Shown: positions 1 through 5,540 of the stretch, piece by piece
Layout of the letters: each line of letters begins with the position of its first letter
Position numbering within the stretch: the first letter of the stretch is position 1
Assembly: GCA_030549955.1 (NCBI GenBank)
Contig: JAUQQI010000244.1
Location: forward strand, 1 to 7,131
DNA: 7,131 nt
From: Chloroflexota bacterium
GTDB lineage: Bacteria > Chloroflexota > Dehalococcoidia > JAUQQI01
Reading direction: 5' to 3'
Position numbers and translations under genes: made by a program
Notes under the pieces: generated by a model
Databases searched by the model: none
What the model was told of the DNA's origin: nothing
What the model saw: only the letters and a program-made list of their open reading frames with translations

Positions 1-77
1 GGGGGGGTCTACGCCCTAGGTGTTGGAATGGGCAGGGGCTTTCCTTAAGCTTGTCGCTCAGGGGACACCTGTCGGAC

Positions 78-127
78 CCCGTCGACGCAGGCGACGGGCC
101 GGGCCCGAGGACAGGACCCGGCCTGTC
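78..127. repeat. Two tandem hairpins in the gene-free region
   Basis: Positions 78-84 (CCCGTCG) pair perfectly with 92-98 (CGACGGG) around a 7-base loop. Positions 110-115 (GACAGG) pair with 122-127 (CCTGTC) around a 6-base loop. Neither is followed by a T-run on either strand, so they do not look like intrinsic terminators. Two stems this close suggest a folded transcript, but in GC-rich DNA short stems also arise by chance. Confidence 0.4.
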
Positions 128-210
128 ATTCATCGCTCAGGACATTCAGGCACCGGCTGCCCGGGCCAGAGTGGCTGCCGTTGAGGCGTACCGGGGTGAT
201 TGAGTGGCTT

Positions 211-227
211 AGCGGCCTTTGGCCGCT
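211..227. repeat. Perfect 7-bp hairpin
   Basis: AGCGGCC (211-217) and GGCCGCT (221-227) flank a TTT loop. There is no downstream T-run on either strand, so a classical terminator is unlikely. It lies inside the gene-free region and may be part of a larger RNA fold. Confidence 0.4.
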
Positions 228-284
228 TGATGCTGGAGTCGGCAAAAGGGGGCGTCCGGGCGGTCTCAGACCGGCTCGTCGGCA

Positions 285-298
285 CCCCCGAAGGGGGG
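285..298 (-). repeat. C-rich/G-rich hairpin with a UUCG-type loop on the minus strand
   Basis: Read on the minus strand, a run of C residues is followed by TTCG and a run of G residues, giving a C(UUCG)G closure. This is one of the most stable RNA tetraloops and is common in structured RNAs. On the plus strand the loop would be GAA, which is less distinctive. If an RNA is made from this region, this favours the minus strand. The flanking GGCGCCC could instead pair with GGGTGCC, so the real fold is uncertain. Confidence 0.35.
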
Positions 299-430
299 CT
301 GGGCGCCCGCCAAGCGGGGTCGGCATATCGCCGGGATTTCTAGCATTGTTTGCCTGGCTTAAGCTACCGTCGAAGTTATCGTAACTCTTGCTACGCACGG
401 GTGCCGCCGGTTTCACCTCAAGCGGCCGGT

Positions 431-466
431 GGGTAGGCTCATCAAAACCAGGGCGAGCCTAAACCC
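431..466. repeat. Long imperfect inverted repeat upstream of the tat-like promoter
   Basis: GGGTAGGCTC (431-440) pairs with GAGCCTA (455-461) and, after a two-base AA bulge, with CCC (464-466). This gives 10 base pairs around a 14-base loop. It ends about 40 bases before the -35 box at 507. It could be an operator or an RNA stem. No T-run follows, so a terminator is not supported. Confidence 0.4.
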
Positions 467-506
467 AGTCCTTCACCTCTGGGGCGGAGCCACTCCCGGT
501 CAGCGG

Positions 507-535
507 TTGACTTGGGCTGGACCAGGGGCTATTAT
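507..535 (+). promoter_or_regulatory. Sigma-70-type promoter of the tat-like/htrA/PHP operon
   Basis: TTGACT (507-512) and TATTAT (530-535) are separated by exactly 17 bases, close to the consensus TTGACA-N17-TATAAT. Initiation 6-8 bases after the -10 box would fall at about 541-543. The best start codon of the next gene is the ATG at 545, so the transcript would be leaderless or nearly so. Both boxes stand out against the GC-rich background. This is a prediction from motif and spacing only. Confidence 0.6.
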
Positions 536-544
536 CAAGGTGAG

Positions 545-985
545 ATGGACTTTTTTGGCGTCGGACCCCTGGAACTGCTAATGCTGCTCGTGGTCGGGCT
601 GATTGTCCTCGGTCCCGAACGGCTGCCCGAGGTCGCCATCAAAACCGGACGGTTCATTCGGGAATTTCGGGCAACCTACAGCCGGCTGGCGGCCGAGGTG
701 ATGCGCGAGCTCGAGGAGGCCGAGCGGGAGCCCCCGCGGACGCCGGCTGCCGAAGCCGAGTATCGGCCGTCCTGGCCCACCGGAACTCCCACCCCGGAGC
801 CCCAGCCGACTCCGGCCAGCGACCCGGCGGCGGAAGTCCTACCGGTTGAGCAGCAAGGCTCACCGGCCCCAACCGTCGAGTCCGCTGATATTCCGCTCCC
901 GAATACCGCGCCCCTCGGGGCACCCTCGACCCCCGTGGCTGAAGACGGCGCCCGGCGGGACGAGCGGGAAACCCCCATCCAGTAA
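545..985 (+). CDS. TatA/TatB-family twin-arginine translocase subunit
   Basis: A 146-residue protein with the hallmark architecture of the TatA/TatB family, membrane subunits that assist TatC in exporting folded proteins. It has a short periplasmic/extracellular start, one membrane helix (about residues 6-23), the hinge motif LGPERLPE at 22-29, and an amphipathic helix rich in Arg and Glu to about residue 62. The hinge reads like TatB (GPERLP) rather than TatA (FGPKKLPE), but sequence alone rarely separates them. The last 80 or so residues are Pro/Ala/Glu-rich and look disordered. I chose the ATG at 545 because MDFFGVGPLELL matches the family's usual N-terminus. An upstream TTG at 512 would add 11 unlikely residues and overlap the promoter. 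AAGGTGAG touches the ATG, too close for normal Shine-Dalgarno spacing. No tatC lies in the window. First gene of a three-gene rightward operon. Confidence 0.9.
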   Translation: MDFFGVGPLELLMLLVVGLIVLGPERLPEVAIKTGRFIREFRATYSRLAAEVMRELEEAEREPPRTPAAEAEYRPSWPTGTPTPEPQPTPASDPAAEVLPVEQQGSPAPTVESADIPLPNTAPLGAPSTPVAEDGARRDERETPIQ

Positions 986-1007
986 GCCGCCCGGAGGGCT
1001 ACAACCG

Positions 1008-2075
1008 ATGCGAAAGGCATTGCTCGTCTGGCTGCTGACCTTTTCTCTCTTTTTCGGCGGATGCTCGTTGCCGGGCCGGACTGAACCAACGCCGACCCCG
1101 GCCGCCTACCCGCCCCCGCCGACGGCAGGCCAGCCGGCTCAGGTGCCGGCTGGGGCCGCCGATTTGGAGCAGGCCGTCATTAACGCCGTGGAGCGCACAT
1201 CGCCCTCGGTTGTCAGCATCGGGACCGACCAGGGCGGCCTCGGCTCAGGAATTATCGTCTCCGAGGACGGGCAAATTCTCACCAACGCCCACGTCGTTGC
1301 CGGCAGCCGCCTGCTGGCCGTTGGTCTTCCCGACGGCCGGTCCTTTCGGGGCCGGGTCGTCGCGGCGGACGATTCGGTCGACCTGGCCCTCGTAAAAATC
1401 GATGCCCAGGGGCTTCCGGCCGCAACCCTGGGCGATTCTGACCAGCTCAAACCCGGGCAGTTCGTCATCGCCATCGGAAATCCCCTGGGATACTATCGCA
1501 CGGTCACCTTTGGGGTGGTCAGCGCCACCAACCGGAATGTTCGGGGCGGGGCCGGGGGACGGGCCCTGGAGAACATGATCCAGACCAGCGCCCCGATTAA
1601 CCCGGGCAACAGCGGCGGCCCCCTGGTCAACCTCCGGGGGGAGGTGGTCGGGATCAATACGGCCGCCGCTATCGACCCGACCTTTGGGGAGAAGGCTGAA
1701 GGGATCGCCTTCGCGGTGCCGGTCAATACCGCCAAGCAGCGCCTCCGGCAATGGTCGCAGGCGGCGGGTGGACCCCCCGCCGGCCCGGCCCAGCCTTTCC
1801 TCGGGGTCACCCTCGGCGAAACCATCGACCCGTTTCTGGCCCGGGTCTACCGCATCCCGACGGGAGTACCGGTGGTTTCCGTCGTTCCGGGCGGTCCCGC
1901 CGACCAGGCCGGCATCCAGCCGGGTGATATAATCGTTGGGGCCGGCGGCCAGACCGTCCGGACCGCATCGGACCTGATGGCTATCCTGAGGTCCAAGCGG
2001 CCGGGCGATAAACTGGAGATTCGGGTCTGGCGCCGGGGCCAGGAGCAGACCGTAACTGTCACCCTCGGGGGTTAG
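1008..2075 (+). CDS. htrA: HtrA/DegP-type S1C serine protease with one PDZ domain, predicted lipoprotein
   Basis: A 355-residue envelope protease/chaperone that degrades misfolded exported proteins. The N-terminus has two basic residues, a hydrophobic stretch (4-16) and a lipobox-like FGGC with Cys19, then a Pro/Thr-rich linker to about 48. The trypsin-like domain spans about 50-250 with the full catalytic triad: His95 in TNAHVV, Asp125 in DDSVDLALVKI and Ser202 in NPGNSGGPL. One PDZ domain occupies about 265-353, with the usual GPADQAGIQPGDIIV element. Length is normal for single-PDZ members. The ATG at 1008 is preceded by GGAGGG at 993-998 with 9-base spacing, and lies 22 bases after the previous stop, so the two genes are very likely co-transcribed. 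An in-frame ATG further upstream (846) would lie inside the previous gene and precede the signal peptide, so I reject it. Odd point: many relatives carry a transmembrane anchor rather than a lipobox, and Phe at -3 is not the preferred residue. Confidence 0.95.
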   Translation: MRKALLVWLLTFSLFFGGCSLPGRTEPTPTPAAYPPPPTAGQPAQVPAGAADLEQAVINAVERTSPSVVSIGTDQGGLGSGIIVSEDGQILTNAHVVAGSRLLAVGLPDGRSFRGRVVAADDSVDLALVKIDAQGLPAATLGDSDQLKPGQFVIAIGNPLGYYRTVTFGVVSATNRNVRGGAGGRALENMIQTSAPINPGNSGGPLVNLRGEVVGINTAAAIDPTFGEKAEGIAFAVPVNTAKQRLRQWSQAAGGPPAGPAQPFLGVTLGETIDPFLARVYRIPTGVPVVSVVPGGPADQAGIQPGDIIVGAGGQTVRTASDLMAILRSKRPGDKLEIRVWRRGQEQTVTVTLGG

Positions 2076-2077
2076 GA

Positions 2078-2743
2078 CTGGTTCACGATTTTCAGGCCCA
2101 TACCTTCTATTCCGACGGGTCCCTGTCCCCGGTCGAGCTGGTCCGGCGGGCCGCGGCCCGCGGCTACCGGGCCATCGCCATCACCGACCACGCCGGCCCG
2201 GGCAACCTGGAGCGGCTTATCGAACAGCTAAAAGCCGACTGCGAACTTGTAAGGCGGGAATGGGGCATCCTGGCCATCCCCGGGGTGGAGCTGACCCACC
2301 TGCCGCCGGCCGCGATCCCCGAACTGGCCCGCCGGGCCAAGGCGCTGGGTGCCCTGGTCGTTGTCCACGGCGAGACACCGGTGGAGCCGGTCATTCCCGG
2401 AACGAACCGGGCCGCCGTGAGCTGTCCGGACGTGGACATCCTCGGTCATCCTGGCCTTCTGACCGAAGAGGAGGCCGCCATCGCGGCCGCGAACGGCGTC
2501 TTCCTCGAAATCTCGGCGCGCCGGGGCCACTCGCTCGCCAACGGGCACGTGGTCCAGATGGCCCGCCGGACGGGGGCCCGGCTCTTGGTGAATTCCGATA
2601 CCCACGACCCTGGTGACCTCCTGACCCCCGAGTTCGCCCGGAAGGTTGGGCTCGGGGCCGGGCTTGAACCGGACGAACTGGCGGCTGTCCTGGAGGAAAA
2701 CCCCCGCCGACTCCTCGTCCGCCTCGGCTACCGGGCCGATTAG
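2078..2743 (+). CDS. PHP-domain metal-dependent phosphoesterase (histidinol-phosphatase-like), CTG start
   Basis: A 221-residue protein of the PHP family, metal-dependent phosphoesterases related to HisK-type histidinol phosphatases and the PHP domain of DNA polymerase III. The true substrate is unknown. Metal-binding motifs in order (CTG as residue 1): AHT at 7-9 and SDG at 12-14, TDH at 36-38, GVELTH at 69-74, VVHGE at 95-99, GHP at 123-125 and SDTHDP at 173-178. The usual first motif HxH reads Gln6-Ala-His8, so the first histidine is missing. No in-frame ATG, GTG or TTG exists between the upstream stop (2009) and the first metal motif. CTG at 2078 is the best start: it sits two bases after the htrA stop, is preceded by GGGGGTTAGGA, and gives the expected short N-terminus. 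The first in-frame ATG (2285) would remove the first motifs. Translation is probably coupled to htrA. The gene ends in a 4-base convergent overlap with the DUF1385 gene. Confidence 0.85.
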   Translation: MVHDFQAHTFYSDGSLSPVELVRRAAARGYRAIAITDHAGPGNLERLIEQLKADCELVRREWGILAIPGVELTHLPPAAIPELARRAKALGALVVVHGETPVEPVIPGTNRAAVSCPDVDILGHPGLLTEEEAAIAAANGVFLEISARRGHSLANGHVVQMARRTGARLLVNSDTHDPGDLLTPEFARKVGLGAGLEPDELAAVLEENPRRLLVRLGYRAD

Positions 2744-3639
2744 CTCCGGTCAGCAACGCCGTCGGCCCGCAGGGCGGCCCGCAGGGCCGCCAGGGCAACC
2801 TCAACCTGGTCCGGCTTCGGCCGGCGCGTCGTGAGCTGCTGGAGCCAGAGGCCCGGATTGACCACCAGAAGCCGGACGACCGGGTTTCCAGGGTGGGCCG
2901 CGCCGAACCGGATCACCTCGTAGGCCACCGCCGCGATGACCGGAACCAGGACAACCCGGGAGAGGAGCCGGAGAAGGAGGGGCGGGTCGCCCAGCCAGGC
3001 AAAAACGAAGACCGCAATGACCATCACCGTCAGCAGGAAGGCAGTCCCGCACCGGGGGTGGGCGGTCGGGAATTGACCTGCCAGCTCCGGTTCGAGGGGG
3101 ACACCCGCCTCAAAGGCATGGACCGCCTGGTGCTCGGCCCCATGGTAGGCGAAGACCCGCCGGATTTCGGGAAGCCGGCCGATGGCGGCAATGTAGCCGA
3201 TGAGCAGGCCGAGGCGGACAATCCCCTCGGCCAGGTTAAGCAGGACCGGGTCTGGCAGGACGGCCGCAAGCCAGTGGGCGAGGAGGGCCGGCCCCATGAA
3301 GAAGGCTGCCAGGGCGACGGCCAGGGAAGTGATTAATACCGGCCAGACCACCGTGGACGCCACTTCGGCCTGCTCGCCGGCGGCCACCGCCGCCGAGAGG
3401 GTGAGGGCCTTGATACCGAGGTAGAGGGTGTCGTAAAGGACAAAGATACCCCGGATGAACGGGAGGCGAGCCCAGCGGCTCGTGGCGATAAAGGAGTTGA
3501 GGGGCTCGGCCCGAATGAAAATTGTCCCGTCCGGCCGCCGAACCGCAACGGCGTAGTGGGTTCGGCCCCGAATCATAACGCCCTCAATGAGGGCCTGCCC
3601 ACCGTAAAAAAAGGGCCTGGGGCGCGGTTCAGCGGCCAT
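2740..3639 (-). CDS. DUF1385 family membrane protein (YqhQ-like)
   Basis: A 299-residue protein with the signatures of DUF1385, a widespread membrane family whose biochemical role is not established and which is sometimes described as a predicted metal-dependent enzyme. Visible signatures are the N-terminal GGQALIEGVMIRG (13-25), a YHGAEHQAVHAFE motif (165-177), HPRCGT (194-199) and the C-terminal PGLWLQQLTTR (262-272). The conserved His, Glu and Cys residues could bind metal. Hydrophobic stretches suggest membrane segments at about 97-125, 140-155, 199-216 and 222-245. The ATG at 3639 is the natural start because GGQALIEG normally lies near the N-terminus. The upstream sequence has no strong Shine-Dalgarno. 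It lies 24 bases downstream of rpmE on the same strand and is probably the last gene of the rplU-rpmA-rpmE transcript. Its stop overlaps the stop of the convergent PHP gene. Confidence 0.92.
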   Translation of the reverse strand: MAAEPRPRPFFYGGQALIEGVMIRGRTHYAVAVRRPDGTIFIRAEPLNSFIATSRWARLPFIRGIFVLYDTLYLGIKALTLSAAVAAGEQAEVASTVVWPVLITSLAVALAAFFMGPALLAHWLAAVLPDPVLLNLAEGIVRLGLLIGYIAAIGRLPEIRRVFAYHGAEHQAVHAFEAGVPLEPELAGQFPTAHPRCGTAFLLTVMVIAVFVFAWLGDPPLLLRLLSRVVLVPVIAAVAYEVIRFGAAHPGNPVVRLLVVNPGLWLQQLTTRRPKPDQVEVALAALRAALRADGVADRS

Positions 3640-3663
3640 TAAGCCGGGCCCGCGGGCCTGCGG

Positions 3664-3897
3664 CTATCCGCCCGTACCCTCGGCCTGCGCTTCCGGCTCG
3701 CGGCCGTAGCGACGCAGGAACCGCTCGACCCGACCGGCCGTGTCAACGATCCGCTGCTCGCCGGTGAAGAAGGGGTGGCACCGGCTGCAGACCTCGACCC
3801 GGAGAACCGGCTTTGTCGAGCCGGTGGTGAAGGTGTTGCCGCAGGCGCAGATAACCTGGGCATTGGGGTAGTACTCGGGATGAATCTTCGGCTTCAT
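3664..3897 (-). CDS. rpmE: Large subunit ribosomal protein bL31, zinc-binding (C+) form
   Basis: A 77-residue protein matching bL31, a component of the 50S subunit at the interface with the 30S head. It starts [17 protein letters not shown] and carries the Cys pairs of the zinc-containing form: Cys17 and Cys19 (CACG) plus Cys37 and Cys40 (CSRCHPF). The signatures HPFFTG and [11 protein letters not shown] are present. The C-terminus is a little longer than usual and Glu/Gly-rich. The ATG overlaps the rpmA stop as ATGA, which implies translational coupling. Retention of all four cysteines suggests this is the zinc-replete paralogue. A zinc-free paralogue, if any, is not in the window. Confidence 0.95.
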   Translation of the reverse strand: MKPKIHPEYYPNAQVICACGNTFTTGSTKPVLRVEVCSRCHPFFTGEQRIVDTAGRVERFLRRYGREPEAQAEGTGG

Positions 3898-4166
3898 ACC
3901 TGCACCGTCGCCGGCGCCGGAAGCACATTGACCCGCTTCTTGTCCCGGGCCTGGAAGTCGAACTTCACAATGCCGTCTTTCAGGGCGAAGAGGGTATCAT
4001 CCCGCCCGAGGCCGACATTCCGGCCCGGAACGATGCGCGTTCCCCGCTGACGGACCAGAACCTCGCCGGCCCGGACAAACTGGCCGTCAAACCGCTTAAC
4101 GCCCAGCCGCTTGGCGATACTGTCGCGGCCGTTACGGGTGCTTCCGCCACCCTTCTTATGGGCCAT
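3894..4166 (-). CDS. rpmA: Large subunit ribosomal protein bL27
   Basis: A 90-residue bL27, whose N-terminal tail reaches toward the peptidyl transferase centre. The protein begins [16 protein letters not shown] and continues with the expected [12 protein letters not shown] and [10 protein letters not shown] blocks. It has no Firmicutes-type N-terminal extension needing cleavage. GAGGTG lies about 9 bases upstream of the ATG, a good ribosome binding site embedded in the end of rplU. The gene overlaps rplU by 11 bases and rpmE by 4. The usual neighbour obg is absent: rpmE follows instead. Confidence 0.97.
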   Translation of the reverse strand: MAHKKGGGSTRNGRDSIAKRLGVKRFDGQFVRAGEVLVRQRGTRIVPGRNVGLGRDDTLFALKDGIVKFDFQARDKKRVNVLPAPATVQV

Positions 4167-4494
4167 TGGCTTTCACCTCACTAACCTGGATTTCTTCAAC
4201 CGCAAGCCGGGTGTAACGCTGGCGGTGACCCTGCTTGCGCCGGTAGCGGGTCTTCGCCTTGAACTTGAACACGATAATCTTTCGACCCTTCTCCTGGGCA
4301 ATAACCCGGGCCCGAACCCGCGCCCCGGCCACCAGCGGCCGACCGACCACCGGCGGACCGGAATCGGGGACCACCAAAAGTACCCGGTCCAGCTCCACCT
4401 GGCTGCCGACCGGGACATCCAGACGCTCTACAAGGACAGTATCCCCGGGCTGGACCCGGTACTGCTTCCCTCCGGTTTCAATGACGGCATACAT
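4156..4494 (-). CDS. rplU: Large subunit ribosomal protein bL21
   Basis: A 112-residue bL21, a 50S protein that contacts 23S rRNA. The N-terminus [18 protein letters not shown] is the classic start, and the C-terminal RNA-binding signature [15 protein letters not shown] (81-95) is intact. I chose the ATG at 4494 because it gives the canonical N-terminus. A TTG at 4509 would only add five residues. GGTGG lies about 7 bases upstream as a modest ribosome binding site. First gene of the rplU-rpmA-rpmE-DUF1385 cluster, with its own promoter at 4557-4586. The stop lies inside the start region of rpmA. Confidence 0.97.
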   Translation of the reverse strand: MYAVIETGGKQYRVQPGDTVLVERLDVPVGSQVELDRVLLVVPDSGPPVVGRPLVAGARVRARVIAQEKGRKIIVFKFKAKTRYRRKQGHRQRYTRLAVEEIQVSEVKANGP

Positions 4495-4550
4495 TATCGA
4501 CCACCGCAAGCTAAAGGGTCAGCTGGGAGGACCCGTACCTGGGGCCACCA
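4495..4550 (-). promoter_or_regulatory. 5' leader of rplU
   Basis: About 55 bases separate the predicted transcription start (about 4550) from the rplU ATG. On the minus strand GGGTC and GACCC can form a 5-bp stem with a 9-base loop, and AGCT repeats flank the end of it. L21 mRNA leaders are known regulatory structures in some bacteria, so autoregulation is possible here. I cannot match it to a known leader class by eye. Confidence 0.3.
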
Positions 4551-4556
4551 GCCAGC

Positions 4557-4586
4557 ATTATACCGGGAACCGGGCCGCCCCGGCAA
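4557..4586 (-). promoter_or_regulatory. Promoter of the rplU-rpmA-rpmE-DUF1385 operon
   Basis: On the minus strand a perfect TATAAT (4562 down to 4557) follows TTGCCG (4586 down to 4581) with an 18-base spacer. An AT-rich tract at about 4599-4617 lies further upstream and stands out sharply against the GC-rich background, like a distal UP element. This suits a strongly expressed ribosomal protein operon. It is a motif-based prediction. Confidence 0.65.
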
Positions 4587-4622
4587 CCCGCAGAGTCTTG
4601 ACATAATTTGATAAATTGGCGG

Positions 4623-5511
4623 TCAGGGCCTCCGGGTCGGTTTAACCGACCGGCTGGGGGGTGCTGGGACCGCCTCAAGCCATGGCGGCAGCCGCAGGCC
4701 GCTACCCAGGCTGTTGGCCGTCTCAGCCACGGTGAATCCGGGCGGGTCGGTGGCAACCTCGAAAAGGACCCCGCCCGGCTCGAAGAAGAAGTAGAACGAG
4801 TGGAAATAGAGCCGGTCACGCACGGGGGTCACCTGGCAGCCGGCGGCCAGGAGCCGGTTTCGCCAGGCAACGTGGTGGACGGTGCCCACCGCGACCCGCC
4901 CCGGAGCCAGATCCCGGCGGACCTCGATGTCAACCGCGGCACCCGGCCCACCGGGGCCCGTCGCATAACGGTAGCGGCCGGCCCCGGCCGCCTCAAGGCG
5001 GAAGCCCATCACCTGGGTTAGCAGCCCGGCCGTCGGCTCGGTAACCGCCTCGGTGAGGGTGACGCCGTAAAGGCCGCGGATGGCGTGTTCGGCCGGGACC
5101 GGCCCACCGGTCCAGGGCTTCCGGTTTTCCCGGGCGGGACCGGCAACAGGCTCGAGCCGGAGGCCGTCGGGGTTATAAAGCGTAAGCACCCTTTCGTCGA
5201 ATCGCCGGGTGGGCCTCAAACCGCCCCCGCCAGTAGTTGAGGCTGCCGGGGGGCACCGAAAAGCCGACGGCCGTAACCTGACCGGCGCCCCGGCGCCCGG
5301 GCGGCATGTCGGGCCAGACAAAGAAGGTGATAATCGTACCGGGCCGGCCCAGGGCGTCGCCGTAGTAAAGGTGGTAGGCCGTCGGGTCGTCGAAGTTGAC
5401 CGTGACCTTGACCAGCCGGAGGCCGAGCAGCTGCGTGTAGAATTCGATGTTGCGGTTCGCGTCGGCGGCGATGGCCGTCACGTGGTGGATACCCCGAATC
5501 TCGTCGGCCAT
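4623..5511 (-). pseudogene. VOC/glyoxalase-family ring-cleaving dioxygenase, frameshifted
   Basis: Two overlapping frames together encode a two-domain vicinal-oxygen-chelate protein like the MhqO/PcpA-type extradiol dioxygenases, which use Fe(II) or Mn(II) to open hydroquinone-type rings. The N-terminal part (ATG at 5511, GGAGGGG ribosome site just upstream) contains GIHHVTAIAADANRNIEFY and NFDDPTAYHLYYGD, then runs out of frame to a stop at 5173. The C-terminal part continues in the other frame from about 5207 with RRFDERVLTLYNPDGLRLE, then TVHHVAW and GGVLFEVATDPPGF, ending at 4623. The three expected metal ligands (His of the first HHVT, His of VHHVAW, Glu of LFEVATD) are all encoded. The join lies between 5205 and 5212. 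Compared with my memory of the family about 7-8 residues are missing there, and about a dozen more after VHHVAW. It follows the DUF1015 gene by 29 bases. Either a recent pseudogene or a sequencing/assembly error. Confidence 0.75.
4635..4651. repeat. 8-bp perfect palindrome at the 3' end of the dioxygenase gene
   Basis: GGTCGGTT and AACCGACC flank a single central base. The repeat lies inside the last codons of the broken dioxygenase gene, just before its TGA. As RNA it would form about a 6-bp stem, but no T-run follows directly on the minus strand, so terminator activity is doubtful. It could also be a protein binding site upstream of the rplU promoter. Confidence 0.35.
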
Positions 5512-5540
5512 GTTAGACCCCTCCCCCACCCTGAGAATAT

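Larger units (their letters stand above)
1..506. other. Gene-free 5' region with multiple inverted repeats, function unknown
   Basis: About 500 bases with no convincing gene. The open frames here (for example 126-398 on the minus strand and 181-384 on the plus strand) translate to Pro/Arg/Gly-rich, low-complexity peptides, lack well-placed ribosome binding sites and match no family I know. An open frame from the left edge to about 203 lacks the strong third-position G/C bias of the real genes. The region contains several short perfect stems (78-98, 110-127, 211-227, 261-273, 285-298 and 431-466). I looked for tRNA T-arms, the tmRNA 5' motif, RNase P core motifs, SRP RNA and common riboswitch cores on both strands and found none convincingly. 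It could be a structured RNA of a diverged class, a long regulatory spacer, or the edge of something lying beyond the window. Confidence 0.5.

Noticed and set aside
110..145. GATGAATGACAGG on the minus strand resembles part of the RNase P RNA 3' core
   Set aside because: None of the other RNase P core motifs (such as GAGGAAAGUCCG or the ACAGAA-CCGGCUUA end) are found in the right order.
126..398. Minus-strand frame from a GTG at 398 with a GAGGTGA sequence upstream
   Set aside because: Spacing to the SD-like sequence is about 14 bases, the protein becomes Pro/Arg/Gly-rich low complexity, and it matches no family I recognise.
1..480. tmRNA on the minus strand: a TTCGACGG near 367-374 and a GCGTAGAC near 6-13 recall tmRNA conserved ends
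   Set aside because: The bases before TTCGAC (GATAAC) lack the conserved GG and a G-rich acceptor stem. No plausible tag frame with a nearby stop follows at the right distance, and the T-arm would lie outside the window.
846..1007. Upstream ATG giving a 409-residue HtrA
   Set aside because: It lies inside the tat-like gene, would add 54 Pro/Ser-rich residues before a clear signal peptide, and the ATG at 1008 has a well-spaced GGAGGG.
2285..2743. ATG at 2285 as start of the PHP protein
   Set aside because: It would delete the first metal-binding motifs, which are clearly encoded just upstream in the same frame.
4598..4603. Perfect TTGACA on the plus strand as a rightward promoter
   Set aside because: No -10-like hexamer lies 16-18 bases downstream, and it would transcribe antisense to the dioxygenase gene.
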